Source: an uncultured Eubacteriales bacterium (GTDB taxonomy: Bacteria; Bacillota_A; Clostridia; Oscillospirales; Acutalibacteraceae). From it: DNA of 27,167 nucleotides. The stretch spans positions 1 to 27,167 of the forward strand of contig CAKSGI010000005.1 of the NCBI GenBank assembly GCA_934454005.1, in the 5' to 3' direction. This document shows, piece by piece, positions 1 to 7,056 of this stretch. The notes beneath the pieces were generated by a model. That model did not search any database. It worked only from the letters and a program-made list of their open reading frames with translations, and was not told the DNA's origin. How positions within the stretch are numbered: position 1 is the stretch's first letter; each line of letters starts with the position of its first letter. Both the position numbers and the translations under genes were made by a program.

Positions 1-174
1 AGCGATTACCATAAATAATGGTAAAAGACAAATTAATAACGTGAAAGAAACAAATATATCAAATATTCTTTTAATAATGAGACTGATTTTTTTATTACTA
101 ATTATATCATAGTATTTTTTTACGTCGTCGTTTTTTAAGTTATCAGGGATGTTATCCCATTGCTTTAAAATCAT
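1..174 (-). CDS. Sugar transferase, N-terminal fragment (runs off window)
   Basis: Reading leftward from an ATG at 174-172, the frame stays open for all 58 codons to the window edge. The ATG follows an AGGAG ribosome binding site by six bases. The first ~33 residues are polar and end in IISNKK, followed by KRIFDIFVSFTLLICLLPLF, a membrane segment. This Lys-Arg-x-x-Asp followed by a hydrophobic helix is the usual start of bacterial sugar transferases (WcaJ/undecaprenyl-phosphate glycosyl-1-phosphate transferases), which load the first sugar of an exopolysaccharide or glycan onto the lipid carrier at the inner face of the membrane. The catalytic domain is outside the window, so the assignment rests on the N-terminal pattern alone. 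It is divergent from the next gene to the right and has its own promoter. Confidence 0.6.
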   Translation of the reverse strand, partial: MILKQWDNIPDNLKNDDVKKYYDIISNKKISLIIKRIFDIFVSFTLLICLLPLFMVIA

Positions 175-210
175 AACTACTCCTAAAATATATATTATTT
201 CATTGTTATA

Positions 211-239
211 ATTTTATATTTAAATTTTTAACTTGTCAA
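211..239 (-). promoter_or_regulatory. Promoter of the leftward sugar transferase gene
   Basis: On the minus strand a perfect TTGACA (239-234) is separated by 17 bases from TAAAAT (216-211). It would start transcription near 204, about 30 bases before the ATG at 174. Assigned from consensus and spacing only. Confidence 0.65.
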
Positions 240-559
240 TGTTTAAAAGATTGATAAATATCGATTTATAAATTTGAGATAGAATTATTTTTCTAAAAGT
301 GCATTTATAAAGATAACTATTGCAGGAAAAGTTTAAGGTAAAAATATATTAGTAGATGATATGAACTAATAAGAGGGGAAATTTTGAGATAGTGTATAAT
401 GATGTTGTTGAAAGACTTTAGTTAAGTAAGAAGGCCTGCGCATGAATATAATAAAGACGAAAAATTAAAAAAAGACAAGTAGTAACAAAATATGCAATTA
501 AAAAAATGTTTGTGTTGTAAATAAATGTGAACTAATTTAAGAAAAAATAATTTTTTTTG
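240..559. other. A+T-rich intergenic stretch, nothing recognised
   Basis: This part of the gap between the divergent sugar transferase and symporter genes has no open frame with a ribosome binding site on either strand and no clear terminator. A TATAAT at 395-400 lacks a usable -35 box. It may be decayed coding sequence, but nothing in it can be identified. Confidence 0.5.
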
Positions 560-588
560 TTTACAAATCAGATTTTATCTTGTATAAT
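560..588 (+). promoter_or_regulatory. Strong promoter upstream of the symporter leader
   Basis: TTTACA at 560-565 and TATAAT at 583-588 are separated by exactly 17 bases. Transcription should start near 595, just at the base of a small perfect hairpin (596-612). A terminator-like hairpin follows within 90 bases, so this promoter would make either a short RNA or an attenuated leader for the symporter gene. Confidence 0.7.
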
Positions 589-594
589 ATATTC

Positions 595-682
595 CGATAT
601 GTTATTCATATCAAACTTTTCATTATTTTTACCTTTTTTAAAGATAGTCGTTTCTCTTTGTCCGGAGGGACGATTATTTTTT
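595..682 (+). ncRNA. Candidate small RNA or attenuator leader
   Basis: The predicted transcript begins with a perfect 6-bp hairpin (GATATG 596-601, loop TTATT, CATATC 607-612). A pyrimidine-rich single-stranded stretch follows, then the terminator hairpin at 644-677 with a T tract. No open frame with a start codon fits inside. GATAGT (643-648) can pair alternatively with ACTATC (685-690), so a competing fold exists across the terminator. No known riboswitch or sRNA family was recognised. Whether it is an independent RNA or a regulated leader is undecided. Confidence 0.4.
644..682 (+). terminator. Rho-independent terminator upstream of the symporter
   Basis: A 13-bp stem (644-656 with 665-677, including three G-U pairs) encloses an 8-base loop and runs into six T residues (677-682). 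No gene reading rightward lies upstream of it, so it ends only the transcript from the promoter at 560-588. Confidence 0.65.
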
Positions 683-762
683 ATACTATCATAATTGAAG
701 AATTTAAGTTATAATGTAAATAGTAGTATTTTTAATAGTATGTGGTTTATGAGGTGATATTT

Positions 763-2139
763 TTGAACACAGAAAGAGAAAAACTGTCTTCAAGATTGGG
801 ATTTATCCTTTTATCAGCGGGTTGTGCTATAGGTCTTGGAAATGTGTGGAGATTTCCGTATGTTGTAGGAGAAAATGGTGGAGCGGCTTTTGTATTGATA
901 TATTTACTTTTTTTAATGCTTCTTGGGATTCCTATAATGGTTATGGAGTTTTCTGTAGGAAGAGCAAGCAGGCAAAGTGTGGCAACATCATTTAAGGTGT
1001 TGGAACCAAAAGGAGCAAAGTGGCATCATTTTAACAAATTGGCTATAGCTGGAAATTATATGTTAATGATGTTTTATACAACCGTGAGCGGTTGGGTTTT
1101 AAATTATCTTGTATCTATGGCTAAAGGTGACTTTGTGAATAAGTCTCCTGAGCAGATTGACGTAGCTTTTTCAAGATTATTAGCTGATCCAGTTCAATCT
1201 GTTATATGGATGGTTATAGCTACTGCTATAGGATTTGCTGTTTGTATATTGGGATTAGAAAATGGTGTAGAAAAAATAACTAAAGTAATGATGTCTACTC
1301 TTTTTATTGTTATGATAGCACTTGCGATAAAATCAGTTACGTTGAGTGGAGCATCTGAGGGATTAGAGTTTTACCTTAAACCCAATTTTGATCTGATAAA
1401 AAAGAATGGAGTTTTTAATGTTGTTTCCGAAGCAATGGCACAAGCATTTTTTACATTAAGTATAGGAATAGGATGCATGGCAATATTCGGGAGTTATATT
1501 GATAAGGGTAGAAGCCTTACCGGAGAGGCAATAAACATTACAATACTTGATACATTAGTAGCTGTAATAGCAGGGCTTATAATATTCCCTGCATGTTCAT
1601 CTTTCGGGGTTGATGTAACATCTGGTCCGAAACTTGTGTTTGTGACTTTACCAAACATTTTTAATGAAATGGTTGGAGGAAGAATTTGGGGAATACTGTT
1701 CTTTGTATTTATGTTTTTTGCGGTTATGTCAACGCTGATTGCAGTATTTGAAAATATAATTGCTTTTTGGATGGATCTTTTTAAATGGAGCAGAAAAAAG
1801 AGTACTATTATTAATTCTATTGTAATTATAATATTATCATTACCTTGTGCATTAGGTTTTAATTTGTTAAGTTCTATAAAACCTTTGGGTCCTAATACAA
1901 ATATTTTAGATTTAGAGGATTTTATTGTAAGCAATAATATCTTACCAATTGGATGTTTAATTTATGTTATATTTTGTACTACGCGTTATGGTTGGGGATA
2001 TGATAATTTTATTGAAGAAGCTAATCAAGGAAAAGGGATTAAACTTCCTAAAAATTTAAAATGGTATTTTAAATTTGTAATTCCGGCTTTAATTTTATTT
2101 ATTTTTGTACAAGGATATTTGATGAATGTGAGAAGTTAA
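763..2139 (+). CDS. Sodium:neurotransmitter symporter (NSS) family transporter
   Basis: A 458-residue polytopic membrane protein of the NSS/SNF family (LeuT and MhsT relatives), which imports amino acids with Na+. The family signature in the first helix is clear: LLSAGCAIGLGNVWRFPY at residues 16-33, with the unwound Gly-rich segment that forms the Na+ and substrate sites, followed by ENGGAAF. About eleven further hydrophobic segments follow to the C-terminus, as in bacterial members. TTG at 763 is chosen because GAGGTGAT at 751-758 sits at ideal distance; the upstream GTG at 742 in the same frame has no ribosome binding site. The substrate cannot be told from sequence; aromatic or branched amino acids are usual for bacterial homologues. 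The leader upstream contains a possible attenuator. Confidence 0.9.
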   Translation: MNTEREKLSSRLGFILLSAGCAIGLGNVWRFPYVVGENGGAAFVLIYLLFLMLLGIPIMVMEFSVGRASRQSVATSFKVLEPKGAKWHHFNKLAIAGNYMLMMFYTTVSGWVLNYLVSMAKGDFVNKSPEQIDVAFSRLLADPVQSVIWMVIATAIGFAVCILGLENGVEKITKVMMSTLFIVMIALAIKSVTLSGASEGLEFYLKPNFDLIKKNGVFNVVSEAMAQAFFTLSIGIGCMAIFGSYIDKGRSLTGEAINITILDTLVAVIAGLIIFPACSSFGVDVTSGPKLVFVTLPNIFNEMVGGRIWGILFFVFMFFAVMSTLIAVFENIIAFWMDLFKWSRKKSTIINSIVIIILSLPCALGFNLLSSIKPLGPNTNILDLEDFIVSNNILPIGCLIYVIFCTTRYGWGYDNFIEEANQGKGIKLPKNLKWYFKFVIPALILFIFVQGYLMNVRS

Positions 2140-2156
2140 CTACTTGAGATGTTTTT

Positions 2157-2184
2157 ATTGTTCCAAACGCTGTAACAATGTTTT
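2157..2184 (+). terminator. Weak terminator-like hairpin after the symporter
   Basis: ATTGTT (2157-2162) pairs with AACAAT (2174-2179) across an 11-base loop, followed by GTTTT. The stem is short and A+T-rich, so its strength as a terminator is doubtful. Confidence 0.3.
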
Positions 2185-2277
2185 ATAGTTAGAATTTATT
2201 AGATAAAACAAGCATATATTTAATTGAGATTTTAAAATTATAGATATACAAATTTTTGATGAAAGGAATTGAATATA

Positions 2278-2751
2278 ATGTTTGTTTTATCTTTACGCAT
2301 TTCAAAGAAGAAGATATTAATTTTTAGTGCAGCTTTTGCGATGATAGCATTGTTTGCATTTGCAAGTTTTAGAGGGAATAGTATGGATTCTCTTGCTGTT
2401 TCGGCTACTAAAAAGTATCCTAGTGATGCTATGGATAATAATCAAAGAGTGGAATTTTTATCTAATTGTGGATGGCAGGTAAATCCAAATCCTGTTGAAA
2501 TTTGTGATATAAAAATACCAACGGTGTTTAATGATGTATACGAAAATTATAATCAGATGCAAAAAGATCAGGGCTTAGATCTTAAAAAATATATGGGAAA
2601 GGCCTGCAAAAGATTTTCTTATGAGGTTACAAATTATCCAGAATATGACGGAGAAGTAAGAGCAAATATTTTGGTTATAGATAACAAGTTGGTCGCTGGA
2701 GATATAAGTAGTGTGGAGCTAAATGGATTTATGCATGGCTTTAATAAATAA
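2278..2751 (+). CDS. DUF4830-type membrane-anchored protein
   Basis: A 157-residue protein with one N-terminal membrane helix (about residues 12-30, after the basic RISKKK) and an extracytoplasmic remainder. The outside part has the features of DUF4830 proteins of Clostridia: NNQRVEFLSNCGWQVNPNPV, then IPTVFNDVYENYN, then a C-terminal SVELNGFMHGF. The function of this family is unknown. ATG at 2278 is preferred over TTG at 2269 because the AAAGGA site (2262-2267) is 10 bases from the ATG but almost touches the TTG. It stands alone between intergenic gaps and is followed by a strong terminator. Confidence 0.75.
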   Translation: MFVLSLRISKKKILIFSAAFAMIALFAFASFRGNSMDSLAVSATKKYPSDAMDNNQRVEFLSNCGWQVNPNPVEICDIKIPTVFNDVYENYNQMQKDQGLDLKKYMGKACKRFSYEVTNYPEYDGEVRANILVIDNKLVAGDISSVELNGFMHGFNK

Positions 2752-2757
2752 TTTAAG

Positions 2758-2794
2758 TAACTCTCGATAAAAAGGTATATCGAGGGTTATTTTT
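2758..2794 (+). terminator. Rho-independent terminator after the DUF4830 gene
   Basis: A 12-bp stem (2758-2769 with 2778-2789, one G-U pair) with an 8-base A-rich loop and a run of five T residues (2790-2794), seven bases after the stop codon. Confidence 0.85.
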
Positions 2795-2866
2795 AGTATA
2801 TTAAGATAATAAAAAATAATTGAAACATAAAAATCTCGAAGTTGCTCGAATTTAATAGATATAGTA

Positions 2867-2895
2867 TTTAAAATATGATTTATTTATATTATAAT
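2867..2895 (+). promoter_or_regulatory. Candidate promoter of the SLOG/YpsA-like gene
   Basis: TTTAAA (2867-2872) and TATAAT (2890-2895) are 17 bases apart, 43 bases before the ATG at 2938. The -35 box is only a partial match. Confidence 0.5.
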
Positions 2896-2937
2896 AGTTT
2901 TATGGATATTATATTTTTGCTTTATTTGGAGGTAGAA

Positions 2938-3402
2938 ATGAAAACTTGTTGCTTTAGCGGGCATAGAATTATAAATGATGACATGATGTATTATATACAA
3001 GCACAATTATATAATTCTGTAAAAAATGCAATAAATGAAGGATATACTCATTTTATATCTGGATTTGCAAGAGGTGTGGATCTATTAGCGGCATCTATTG
3101 TTGTAGACTTTAAAGAGTCATTGTTTAAAGAAAAACACATAACACTTGAAGCGGCTATTCCTTATAAAGGTATATTAGAAAAAAAAGACTCTGTTTTTCA
3201 AGAGCTTTTGTGTAATTGTGATTCAGTTAGTATAATTAGTGAGAAATATTTTGTAGGATGTATGCATAAAAGAAATCTTGAGATGATACGCAAGTCTGAT
3301 ATGTTGATAGCCATTTATGATGGCAGACACAGCGGTGGAACTAAGTTCACAATTGACAATGCCATAAAGTATGGTTTAGAAATTAATATAATAGAAATAT
3401 AA
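2938..3402 (+). CDS. SLOG-domain protein, YpsA/DUF1273-like
   Basis: A 154-residue cytoplasmic protein with the single Rossmann-like SLOG fold. Visible family marks are CCFSGHR at residues 4-10, HFISGFARGVDLLAA with the Gly-rich loop, the strand AAIPY, and near the C-terminus DMLIAIYDGRHSGGTKFTID, the typical Asp/Gly-Gly-Thr site proposed to bind a nucleotide-related ligand. Family members include YpsA of Bacillus, linked to cell division, and SLOG proteins of nucleotide-signalling defence systems. No defence partner lies beside this gene, so a YpsA-like housekeeping role is more likely. The ATG at 2938 follows GGAGG (2928-2932) by five bases; earlier in-frame starts lack such a site. Confidence 0.8.
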   Translation: MKTCCFSGHRIINDDMMYYIQAQLYNSVKNAINEGYTHFISGFARGVDLLAASIVVDFKESLFKEKHITLEAAIPYKGILEKKDSVFQELLCNCDSVSIISEKYFVGCMHKRNLEMIRKSDMLIAIYDGRHSGGTKFTIDNAIKYGLEINIIEI

Positions 3403-3576
3403 ATTAAAAAAATTATTCCAGCTACATTAAAATGGGGTTGGGATAATATTTTGTTTAATTTTATATCAAGTTTTTTATTTTTGGTTAAGATAAAGAGATT
3501 ATATATCAAATATTGTGAGAGTTAGAGTGCAAATCAGTAATGCTTATGTCGCAACACAACTTAATTCTTTTTATAT

Positions 3577-3605
3577 TTGCATCTTTGGCAGACCTACAAT
3601 ATAAT
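3577..3605 (+). promoter_or_regulatory. Promoter of the ttcA-like gene
   Basis: TTGCAT (3577-3582) and a perfect TATAAT (3600-3605) are spaced by 17 bases. The predicted start near 3612 leaves a leader of about 28 bases before the TTG start codon at 3640. Confidence 0.65.
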
Positions 3606-3639
3606 TTAATTAAGAGAGAAAGAGCGTGGAGTGATATAT

Positions 3640-4359
3640 TTGAAAAAGTTATTAAGTTATACTCGTGCAGCAATAGATAAATACAAAATGATAAATGATA
3701 ACGATAAAATAGCAATAGGTGTTTCTGGTGGAAAGGATTCATTAGCTTTACTCAATATTATGGCAAAATTAAGAGAATTTTATCCTGTAAAATTTGATAT
3801 AATGGCTATAACAGTGGACCCGTGTTTTAATGATGCTAATATGGATGTTTCTAATATACAAAAGATGTGCTATGATTTAAATATAGATTATATCGTTAAG
3901 AGGACAAGCCTAGCCAAATTAGTATTTGATGAATTTAAGGCTGAAAGCCCATGTAGTCTTTGCTCTAGAATGCGCAGGGGCATACTACATAATATAGCTA
4001 AGGAAAATAATTGTACAAGATTAGCGTTAGGCCATCATTATGATGATGCAGTTGAAACATTTTTAATGAATATATTTAATGGAGGAAGAATAGGGTGTTT
4101 TTCACCTGTGTCGTATCTTTCTAAAAAAGATTTGTTTTTAATACGTCCTATGATATTCTGTAAAGAGAGAGATGTAATATCATTTTCAACAAGAAATAGT
4201 ATAATTGTTGAAAAAAGCAAATGTCCGGTAGATGGTAAAACGGAACGTCAAAATACAAAAGAGTTAATAAATATATTAGAAAAATCCTATCCAGATATTA
4301 AGCAAAAAATTATGGGTGCAATGCAGAGGTCAAACATTGACAAATGGGGATTAAACTAG
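3640..4359 (+). CDS. ttcA: TtcA-like tRNA 2-thiocytidine synthetase (PP-loop ATPase)
   Basis: A 239-residue cytoplasmic enzyme of the PP-loop ATPase family. SGGKDS at residues 29-34 is the ATP-pyrophosphatase loop that adenylates the target base. A CxxC pair (C105 and C108, in PCSLCSRMRRG) and a third Cys (C195, in SKCPVDG) match the three cysteines that hold the [4Fe-4S] cluster in TtcA, and GHHYDDAVET is the conserved segment between them. TtcA installs 2-thiocytidine at tRNA position 32. Close paralogues can act on other tRNA positions, so exact target specificity is inferred. Start TTG at 3640 is preferred because GGAGTGA sits at the right distance; the GTG at 3631 overlaps that site. Confidence 0.8.
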   Translation: MKKLLSYTRAAIDKYKMINDNDKIAIGVSGGKDSLALLNIMAKLREFYPVKFDIMAITVDPCFNDANMDVSNIQKMCYDLNIDYIVKRTSLAKLVFDEFKAESPCSLCSRMRRGILHNIAKENNCTRLALGHHYDDAVETFLMNIFNGGRIGCFSPVSYLSKKDLFLIRPMIFCKERDVISFSTRNSIIVEKSKCPVDGKTERQNTKELINILEKSYPDIKQKIMGAMQRSNIDKWGLN

Positions 4360-4427
4360 AAGTAATGGTTGGGTGCATATCAAATCATAAATATATTTGT
4401 ATTAATTTTATGAATAATATAAATTGC

Positions 4428-4452
4428 AAAAGAGATTTTCTAATCTACTTTT
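4428..4452 (+). terminator. A+T-rich terminator-like hairpin after ttcA
   Basis: AAAAG-AGATT (4428-4437) pairs with AATCT-A-CTTTT (4442-4452) leaving one bulged base and a four-base loop. The T tract lies in the stem, as in bidirectional A/U-type terminators. Moderate support only. Confidence 0.4.
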
Positions 4453-4455
4453 ATG

Positions 4456-4505
4456 ATGCAGTTATATATCTACGAATTTAAAATTATTATAGCCAAAAAC
4501 TGCAT
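4456..4505. repeat. 8-bp inverted repeat upstream of pepV
   Basis: ATGCAGTT (4456-4463) and AACTGCAT (4498-4505) are perfect inverted copies, 34 bases apart. The right arm lies between the expected -35 position and the -10 box of the pepV promoter, so it could be an operator half-site or a looped hairpin. Confidence 0.35.
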
Positions 4506-4518
4506 TTAGTTGTATAAT
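4490..4518 (+). promoter_or_regulatory. Candidate promoter of pepV
   Basis: TATAAT at 4513-4518, directly preceded by TG, lies 34 bases before the ATG at 4552. The -35 position (4490-4495) does not resemble TTGACA, so the promoter may be weak or activator-dependent. Confidence 0.4.
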
Positions 4519-4551
4519 AGTAGAAGAGTTTTAATTGGAGGTAATTTTGCA

Positions 4552-5919
4552 ATGAGTTTTGGTGAAAAAATTCTCAAATACCGCGATGAAATTATTAAAG
4601 ATATAGAAAAATTGGTGAGCATAAAGTCTTATTCTGATAATGAAGGTTGTTCAGAGGAATCTAAAAAGGCGCTTAATTGGGTATTATCTAGAGCAGAAGA
4701 AATGGGATTGGAAATCGATAATGTTGATAATGTTGCGGGTCATGCTCAGTATGGAGATTCAAACAACTATGCTGCGGTACTTACTCATGTTGATGTTGTT
4801 CCTCCAGGATCAGGTTGGAGTAGTGATCCATTTAAATTAACAGCAAAAGATGGAAAACTTTTTGCTAGAGGGGTTGCTGATGATAAAGGTGCTGCAGTGG
4901 TTGCGCTGTATTGCCTAAAGGCGCTGAAGGAAAACGATGTTAAAGGCAAAAGGCAAATTAGGGCTATATTTGGTGCTATGGAGGAAACTGGTCAAGAAGA
5001 TATGGAAAGGTATTTTTCTAGATATCCTCTTCCGCAAATGGCATTTACTCCGGATTCAGAATATGGAATCTGCAACAGAGAAAAAGGAATATTACATATA
5101 GAATTATCTCAAGATAATGATAGCAAAACTATTTCAGAATTTCATTCTGGTTCTGCCATTAATGCTGTGCCTGATAGTGCTTACGCAGTGTTTAATTGTA
5201 CAGAAAATGATGAACATCAGCTTCAGAGGCTCGCGGACGCTAAACAAGGGCATTACGTTTTTAAATATACACCTAACGGAATGAAAGTAGAATCAACTGG
5301 TAAAGCTGCCCATGCTGCTAATCCAGAAAATGGATTCAATGCAGCAACACATCTTATAAGATTATTAGCTGCAAATTTTGGTCATAAAGCTTTAGGAAAA
5401 TTGTGTGCATTTTTAGATTCTACAATTGGGCTAGAAATACATGGTGCATCTATGGGAGTAAAAAAAAGTGATAAATATTCTGGCAGTTTAACAATTAATG
5501 TTGGAAAAATAGATATTGATACTAAAATGGCAAAAGCTTATTTAGACATTAGATATCCTGTGACTAAAAATGGTCAAGCGATATTCGAAATTATACGAAA
5601 ACGTGCTGAAAAAGATGGAATAAATGTAAAAGCTATTAATCATCAAGAACCACTATTTATAAAAGAAGATATCCCACTTATTACCTTACTTAAAGAGTCA
5701 TATAGCGAGGTTATGGGAAAAGAACCCGATCTTTATTTTACAGGTGGCGGAACTTATGCAAGATCGCTTAAAAACAAAGGAGTTGCATTTGGTCCATTTT
5801 TTAAGAATGAGGAACCTAGACTCCATGATTCAAATGAGAATATAAATATAGATAATTTTATGTTGCATGCACAGATTTGTCTAGAAGCGATGTATAAAAT
5901 GTTTACTGTAGAATTCTAA
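4552..5919 (+). CDS. pepV: PepV-type dipeptidase (M20 metallopeptidase family)
   Basis: A 455-residue cytoplasmic zinc peptidase of the M20A/PepV-Sapep group, which cleaves dipeptides taken up or released from proteins. The metal site is complete: H79 and D81 in LTHVDVVPPG, bridging D110 in VADDKG, catalytic E144 with E145 in AMEETGQ, D168 in TPDSEYG and H425 in RLHDSNE. The lid and dimerisation insert spans roughly residues 185-380, and GGTYARS is the C-terminal family motif. Length matches the usual ~460-470. ATG at 4552 follows GGAGG (4537-4541) by ten bases. The DUF975 gene follows 26 bases downstream with no terminator between, so the two are probably cotranscribed. Confidence 0.88.
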   Translation: MSFGEKILKYRDEIIKDIEKLVSIKSYSDNEGCSEESKKALNWVLSRAEEMGLEIDNVDNVAGHAQYGDSNNYAAVLTHVDVVPPGSGWSSDPFKLTAKDGKLFARGVADDKGAAVVALYCLKALKENDVKGKRQIRAIFGAMEETGQEDMERYFSRYPLPQMAFTPDSEYGICNREKGILHIELSQDNDSKTISEFHSGSAINAVPDSAYAVFNCTENDEHQLQRLADAKQGHYVFKYTPNGMKVESTGKAAHAANPENGFNAATHLIRLLAANFGHKALGKLCAFLDSTIGLEIHGASMGVKKSDKYSGSLTINVGKIDIDTKMAKAYLDIRYPVTKNGQAIFEIIRKRAEKDGINVKAINHQEPLFIKEDIPLITLLKESYSEVMGKEPDLYFTGGGTYARSLKNKGVAFGPFFKNEEPRLHDSNENINIDNFMLHAQICLEAMYKMFTVEF

Positions 5920-5945
5920 GTTAAAAATTAAAAGGGGTGAGGAAC

Positions 5946-6818
5946 TTGTATTCAGAGTATATGATAAGGCATGAGGCTAGAAATCATCTAAAAAATAATA
6001 ACTGGGGAAAATCAATAGCTGTTACTATTTTTTCATTATTATTTTCATCTATTGTTTTTACATTATTGAAACTGCTTTTTATTCCTATGAATGAATATAT
6101 AAAATTAGACTCCTTAAATTATTTTTCCGATATTTATATTAACAAAGAAGCTCTTATAGAAATGATTAAAAAAGTAGATCCTGCAACTATGAAGTTGTTT
6201 TTTGTGATGTTTGTATTTACAGTGATAATTATGTTTATTATTTACTGTCCATTTAAGTTGGGAATATCAAGATTTTATTATTTTATAGCTAATGGAGAAT
6301 CTCCATCCGCAGATGAAATTTTTTATTATTTTAAAAGTAAAACTAGATTTATTAGATCTTTGAATTACGGGTTTAGAATTACTGTAAGATTGATTTTATG
6401 GTTTTTATTGCTTAGTTTACCGGGGATGTTATTAGTAGCTATATTAGGATTTATAAGTGTATCTTCAACATTTTCAGAGCAAATATTTTTTTCTATGGTA
6501 ATAGTATTTTTAATCCCGATTGTTAATGTTATAGCTTATGTTATATTTGCAATAATTTGGCTTAGATATTTTTTATCTGATTATTTAGTAATTTTAAAAG
6601 AGGATCTTAGTGTATCTAGTTGTATAAAGATGTCGTTCAAACAAATGGTAGGATTTAGATTAGCTGTTTTTAAACTTTTCATAACCTTTGTACCGTGGTT
6701 GTTAACATGTTTTTTTGTTCTTCCTTGTCTTTATGTATTGCCGTATATTACAACATCAAAACTGACTTGCGCGAAATGGCTACTGGTAGAAATTGATAAA
6801 AGAAGGAGCTCTAACTGA
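5946..6818 (+). CDS. DUF975 integral membrane protein
   Basis: A 290-residue polytopic membrane protein. The N-terminus RHEARNHLKNNNWGKSIAV resembles the opening of DUF975 proteins (an amphipathic Arg/Lys-rich helix ending in Asn-Trp-Gly-Lys), followed by about five or six hydrophobic segments near residues 24-45, 87-107, 143-165, 177-205 and 240-265. LRYFLSDYLVILKED and the C-terminal LPYITTSKLTCAKWLLVEI also fit the family. Its biochemical role is unknown. TTG at 5946 is preferred because AAAGGGGTGA (5931-5940) is at good distance; GTG at 5937 overlaps that site and ATG at 5961 is an alternative. Likely cotranscribed with pepV and ended by the hairpin at 6862-6895. Confidence 0.75.
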   Translation: MYSEYMIRHEARNHLKNNNWGKSIAVTIFSLLFSSIVFTLLKLLFIPMNEYIKLDSLNYFSDIYINKEALIEMIKKVDPATMKLFFVMFVFTVIIMFIIYCPFKLGISRFYYFIANGESPSADEIFYYFKSKTRFIRSLNYGFRITVRLILWFLLLSLPGMLLVAILGFISVSSTFSEQIFFSMVIVFLIPIVNVIAYVIFAIIWLRYFLSDYLVILKEDLSVSSCIKMSFKQMVGFRLAVFKLFITFVPWLLTCFFVLPCLYVLPYITTSKLTCAKWLLVEIDKRRSSN

Positions 6819-6861
6819 CAATTTCGTATTTGTAAATTGATTTAATATTATATAAAGTAAC

Positions 6862-6899
6862 GCCAGCTTAAGATTTATCAAAACTTTAAGCTGGCTTTA
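6862..6899 (+). terminator. Terminator after the pepV-DUF975 operon
   Basis: A perfect 10-bp stem, GCCAGCTTAA (6862-6871) with TTAAGCTGGC (6886-6895), followed by an interrupted T-rich tract. The stem is strong, the T tract imperfect. Confidence 0.65.
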
Positions 6900-6909
6900 G
6901 ATTTACATA

Positions 6910-6962
6910 GTTAATAAACAATTTTTTGTTTTATTAACAACTGTTTTATTATTGTTACAGTT
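6910..6962. repeat. Two adjacent inverted repeats before rlmB
   Basis: The first (6910-6921 with 6926-6938) is a 12-bp A+T-rich stem with one bulged base and a TTTT loop. The second follows without a gap: AACTGT (6939-6944) with ACAGTT (6957-6962). Both lie between the upstream terminator and the rlmB promoter. They could be protein binding sites or RNA structures; neither matches an operator I recognise. Confidence 0.4.
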
Positions 6963-6994
6963 TTGTAAACATATAGAAATATTCTCGACAAATA

Positions 6995-7023
6995 TTTTAT
7001 ATATATTAAACTTATGATATAAT
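6995..7023 (+). promoter_or_regulatory. Candidate extended -10 promoter of rlmB
   Basis: TGATATAAT (7015-7023) is a complete TGn extended -10 element with a perfect TATAAT (7018-7023). The -35 region at 6995-7000 is T-rich but not consensus, which is acceptable for an extended -10 promoter. Confidence 0.5.
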
Positions 7024-7056
7024 ATATTTTATGATTTTAAAATTTGAGGTAAATTT

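Noticed and set aside
1494..1934. 146-codon open frame on the minus strand inside the symporter gene
   Set aside because: It is antisense to conserved NSS coding sequence, has no ribosome binding site and resembles no family; a by-product of A+T-rich codon use.
2938..3402. SLOG protein as sensor of a nucleotide-signalling defence system
   Set aside because: No effector, nucleotide cyclase or nuclease gene is adjacent, and the sequence fits the solitary YpsA-like group better.
3403..3639. Short minus-strand open frames between the SLOG and ttcA genes
   Set aside because: Both are low-complexity frames in A+T-rich DNA without ribosome binding sites, and one overlaps the ttcA promoter and start.
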